Of a stretch of 64,000 nucleotides of DNA, positions 62,250 through 64,000 are shown in pieces. Location: assembly GCF_014842925.1 (NCBI RefSeq), contig NZ_JACYXJ010000004.1, positions 310,001 to 374,000 of the forward strand, given 5' to 3'. The notes under the pieces are model-generated. The model was not told where the DNA came from. It did no database searches and worked only from the letters and a program-made list of their open reading frames with translations. The stretch comes from Roseibium polysiphoniae (GTDB taxonomy: Bacteria; Pseudomonadota; Alphaproteobacteria; Rhizobiales; Stappiaceae). Each line of letters opens with the position of its first letter. The stretch's first letter is position 1. A program made the position numbers and the translations under genes.

Positions 62250-63530
62250 CTAGTGGAAGAGTGAGGGCAGCCAGAGCGACAGGAATGGAACGTAAGTGAC
62301 AAGCATGAGCGTCGCGAAGGCCGCTCCATAGAAGGGCCAGATGGTCCTGATGGCTTGCCAGACGGAGATCCTGCCGACTGCACACCCGACAAACAGAATT
62401 GTACCGACCGGCGGGGTGCAGAGGCCGATCCCCAGATTGAGCACCAGGATAACGCCGAAGTGTACGGGATCGATCCCGAACGCCGTGGCGACGGGCAGGA
62501 AAATCGGTGTGGTGATGACGATCAGGGGCGACATGTCCATAAACGTCCCGAGCATCAAGAGGATCAGGTTGATCAGCAGCAAAATGACGATTGGGTTGCT
62601 GGAGAGATCCTTCATCATGGCGACCAGTTCGGCAGGAATTCGAAGGAAGGCCAGAAGCCAGCCGAAGGAAGCCGCGCTGCCGATCACGAGCAAAACCATC
62701 GCCGTTGTTCTCACGGCAGCCCTTGTTGCAGCCACGAATTGGGGCCAATGCATGGTGCGATAGGCAAGTGTGGTCACAAGAAGCGCATAGACCGCCGCGA
62801 TGCAGGAGCTCTCGGATGCCGTAAAGATGCCTGAGCGCACGCCTCCAAAGATGATCGCGATGAGCAGGATGCCGGGAATAGCGTTGAAGAACAGCAGCCC
62901 GAATGCTGACCAGCCGGGGAATTTTTCCGTCGGATAGCCGCGCTTTTTGGCGACGAACCATGCGGTGATCATCAAGGTGATCGCAAGGAGCAATCCCGGG
63001 ATGATTCCTGCCGTGAAAAGATCGGCGATCGACAGCCGTCCGCCGGCGGAGATCGAATAGATGATCATGTTGTGAGACGGTGGGAGCATGAGAGCGATGA
63101 TTGATGAGACGACGGTGACGTTGACACCATAGTCGACGTCGTAGCCCTTCTTCTTCATCTGTGGGATCATCAGACCACCAATTGCGGTTGCGTCGGCCGC
63201 AGCGGAACCCGAAATCCCCCCGAACAGGACGGATGCGGCAATGTTGACCTGGCCCAGTCCGCCTCGAAGGTGGCCGACCATCGCGCCGGCAAGTGCAACA
63301 AGTCGTCGGGCGATGTCGCCGCGCACCATGAGTTCCCCGGCAAAGATGAAGAAGGGGATGGCCATCAAGGCGTAGACCGAGACGCCGGAATTCAAGCGTT
63401 GGAAGACGATCACCGGCGGCATGCCGAGATAAAGCACTGTTGCGAGCGAAGCTGCGCCAAGGCAAAAGGCAACTGGTGTGCCGATGAGGAGCAGAAATAC
63501 AAATGTTCCGAAGAGGACCCAGACTTCCAT
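62250..63530 (-). CDS. TRAP transporter large permease (DctM-like)
   Basis: Twelve-helix membrane subunit of 426 residues of a tripartite ATP-independent periplasmic transporter, using an ion gradient to import an organic acid. FGTFVFLLLIGTPVAFCLG, FAGELMVRGDIARRLVALA, FGGISGSAAADATAIGGLMIP and LMLGTFMDMSPLIVI are typical DctM blocks. The ATG at 63530 follows GGAGGAAGG at good spacing and is 1 bp after the small-subunit stop, so an ATG at 63560 is rejected. Operon context suggests a hexuronate or oligouronide cargo. Confidence 0.93.
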   Translation of the reverse strand: MEVWVLFGTFVFLLLIGTPVAFCLGAASLATVLYLGMPPVIVFQRLNSGVSVYALMAIPFFIFAGELMVRGDIARRLVALAGAMVGHLRGGLGQVNIAASVLFGGISGSAAADATAIGGLMIPQMKKKGYDVDYGVNVTVVSSIIALMLPPSHNMIIYSISAGGRLSIADLFTAGIIPGLLLAITLMITAWFVAKKRGYPTEKFPGWSAFGLLFFNAIPGILLIAIIFGGVRSGIFTASESSCIAAVYALLVTTLAYRTMHWPQFVAATRAAVRTTAMVLLVIGSAASFGWLLAFLRIPAELVAMMKDLSSNPIVILLLINLILLMLGTFMDMSPLIVITTPIFLPVATAFGIDPVHFGVILVLNLGIGLCTPPVGTILFVGCAVGRISVWQAIRTIWPFYGAAFATLMLVTYVPFLSLWLPSLFH

Positions 63531-63531
63531 A

Positions 63532-64000
63532 TCAGCCTTCCTCCAACTCGGTTTCGCCAAAGCGGGCGGTGGGAAGACCGGCGGCGCGCCGTATCAGGCG
63601 TTCCAGCGAGAAAATGGCGATCAAAATGCCCCCGGCGACGAGCGGTAGAAAGTCGAACGCACCTGAAATTCCGAGAGATGGCAGGATCACATTCCAGGAG
63701 GACAGCATCAGCTGTGCGCCGAACCAGAGCATTCCCAGTCCAAACGTTCCCACGATGAGATCGGACACACTGTGAAGCCAGAGCTTTGCATTGGTCGGAA
63801 GAAAATAAAGAAGCACATCGAAACTCAGGTGGTAACCTTCCCGAATTCCGACCGCCGCTCCAAGGAAGATAAACCATCCCATCAAGATGATGGCAGCGGG
63901 TTCGCTCCAGACGATCGAGTCATTCATCACATAGCGCATGAAGACCTGAGCGGAGACGAATGCGGTCATCAGCAAGAGACCGGCACTCGCGAGCCAAAGC
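63532..64000 (-). CDS. TRAP transporter small permease (DctQ-like), partial
   Basis: The frame is open to the right edge (it begins LWLASAGLLLL before MTAFVSAQVFMRYVMND), so the true start is outside the window. At least 150 residues with four hydrophobic segments are visible, including the DctQ signature WSEPAAIILMGWFIFLGAAVGIREGYHLSFD. It is the small membrane subunit paired with the DctM protein downstream. The binding protein (DctP) should lie further right. Confidence 0.92.
   Translation of the reverse strand, partial: LWLASAGLLLMTAFVSAQVFMRYVMNDSIVWSEPAAIILMGWFIFLGAAVGIREGYHLSFDVLLYFLPTNAKLWLHSVSDLIVGTFGLGMLWFGAQLMLSSWNVILPSLGISGAFDFLPLVAGGILIAIFSLERLIRRAAGLPTARFGETELEEG

Noticed and set aside
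1-64000. CRISPR arrays, tRNA/rRNA genes, insertion sequences, prophage genes
   Set aside because: No regularly spaced repeats, cloverleaf-like segments, transposase or phage structural proteins were recognised on reading both strands.

Overview
The window looks like a piece of chromosome or large replicon from an alphaproteobacterium of the order Rhizobiales, possibly a marine Stappiaceae-type (Roseibium/Labrenzia) organism. This is inferred from GC-rich coding sequence, rhizobial-type transporter sets (agl alpha-glucoside, glpVSTPQU-like glycerol, choXWV/opu-like betaine) and TGA-N9-TCA palindromes of the kind bound by the rhizobial iron regulator RirA. I see no rRNA, tRNA, CRISPR array, insertion sequence or prophage. 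Gene density is high and most genes are uptake systems: six ABC importers, one TRAP transporter and three MFS carriers, each next to its own regulator or catabolic genes.

Layout. 1-261: start of an AT-rich DUF3800 gene running off the left edge. 0.36-4.3 kb: an Fbp-type (ferric iron or related ligand) ABC importer whose ATPase gene is convergent with the permease and binding-protein genes. 4.6-11.9 kb: gnd, a MYG1-family gene, a LysR/MFS divergent pair, a TIM-barrel isomerase, a GhrA-like reductase and a VOC protein. 12.5-15.5 kb: betaine/choline-type ABC operon. 15.6-17.7 kb: MHYT-GGDEF-EAL membrane protein. 18.2-20.4 kb: GntR regulator and fumC. 20.5-26.5 kb: aglR-aglEFGK for alpha-glucosides, with two likely LacI-type operators. 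26.9-31.9 kb: GlpR/DeoR regulator leading a UgpCBAE-like operon. 31.9-32.7 kb: fhuF. 33.2-39.1 kb: glycerol-type ABC importer GlpVSTPQU. 39.1-51.2 kb: NIS (IucA/IucC-type) hydroxamate-citrate siderophore locus: exporter candidate, iucD-, iucA-, iucB- and iucC-like genes, TonB receptor, RhtX-like importer and siderophore-interacting reductase, with two near-perfect iron-responsive operators. 51.5-57.5 kb: BMP-family nucleoside ABC importer ending in cytosine deaminase. 57.7-64.0 kb: uronate operon (TRAP transporter, KdgF-type cupin, kduI, kduD, uxuB, uxuA) running off the right edge.

How it fits together. The 26.9-39.1 kb stretch supplies glycerol and glycerol-3-phosphate-like substrates. The 39.1-51.2 kb stretch makes, exports, re-imports and reduces an aerobactin/schizokinen-like siderophore; FhuF at 31.9 kb supplies a second reductase. 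The right-hand operon converts unsaturated and ordinary hexuronates to 2-keto-3-deoxygluconate by two routes, but the kinase and aldolase that finish the pathway are not here. The most notable observations are: (i) the two ATPases of the glycerol-type importer are complementarily degenerate, which predicts one live and one dead composite ATP site; (ii) all six ABC binding-protein genes are followed directly by a strong hairpin before the next gene; (iii) paired operators for the siderophore and alpha-glucoside loci are readable by eye. All functional names come from reading the protein sequences, not from a database search.
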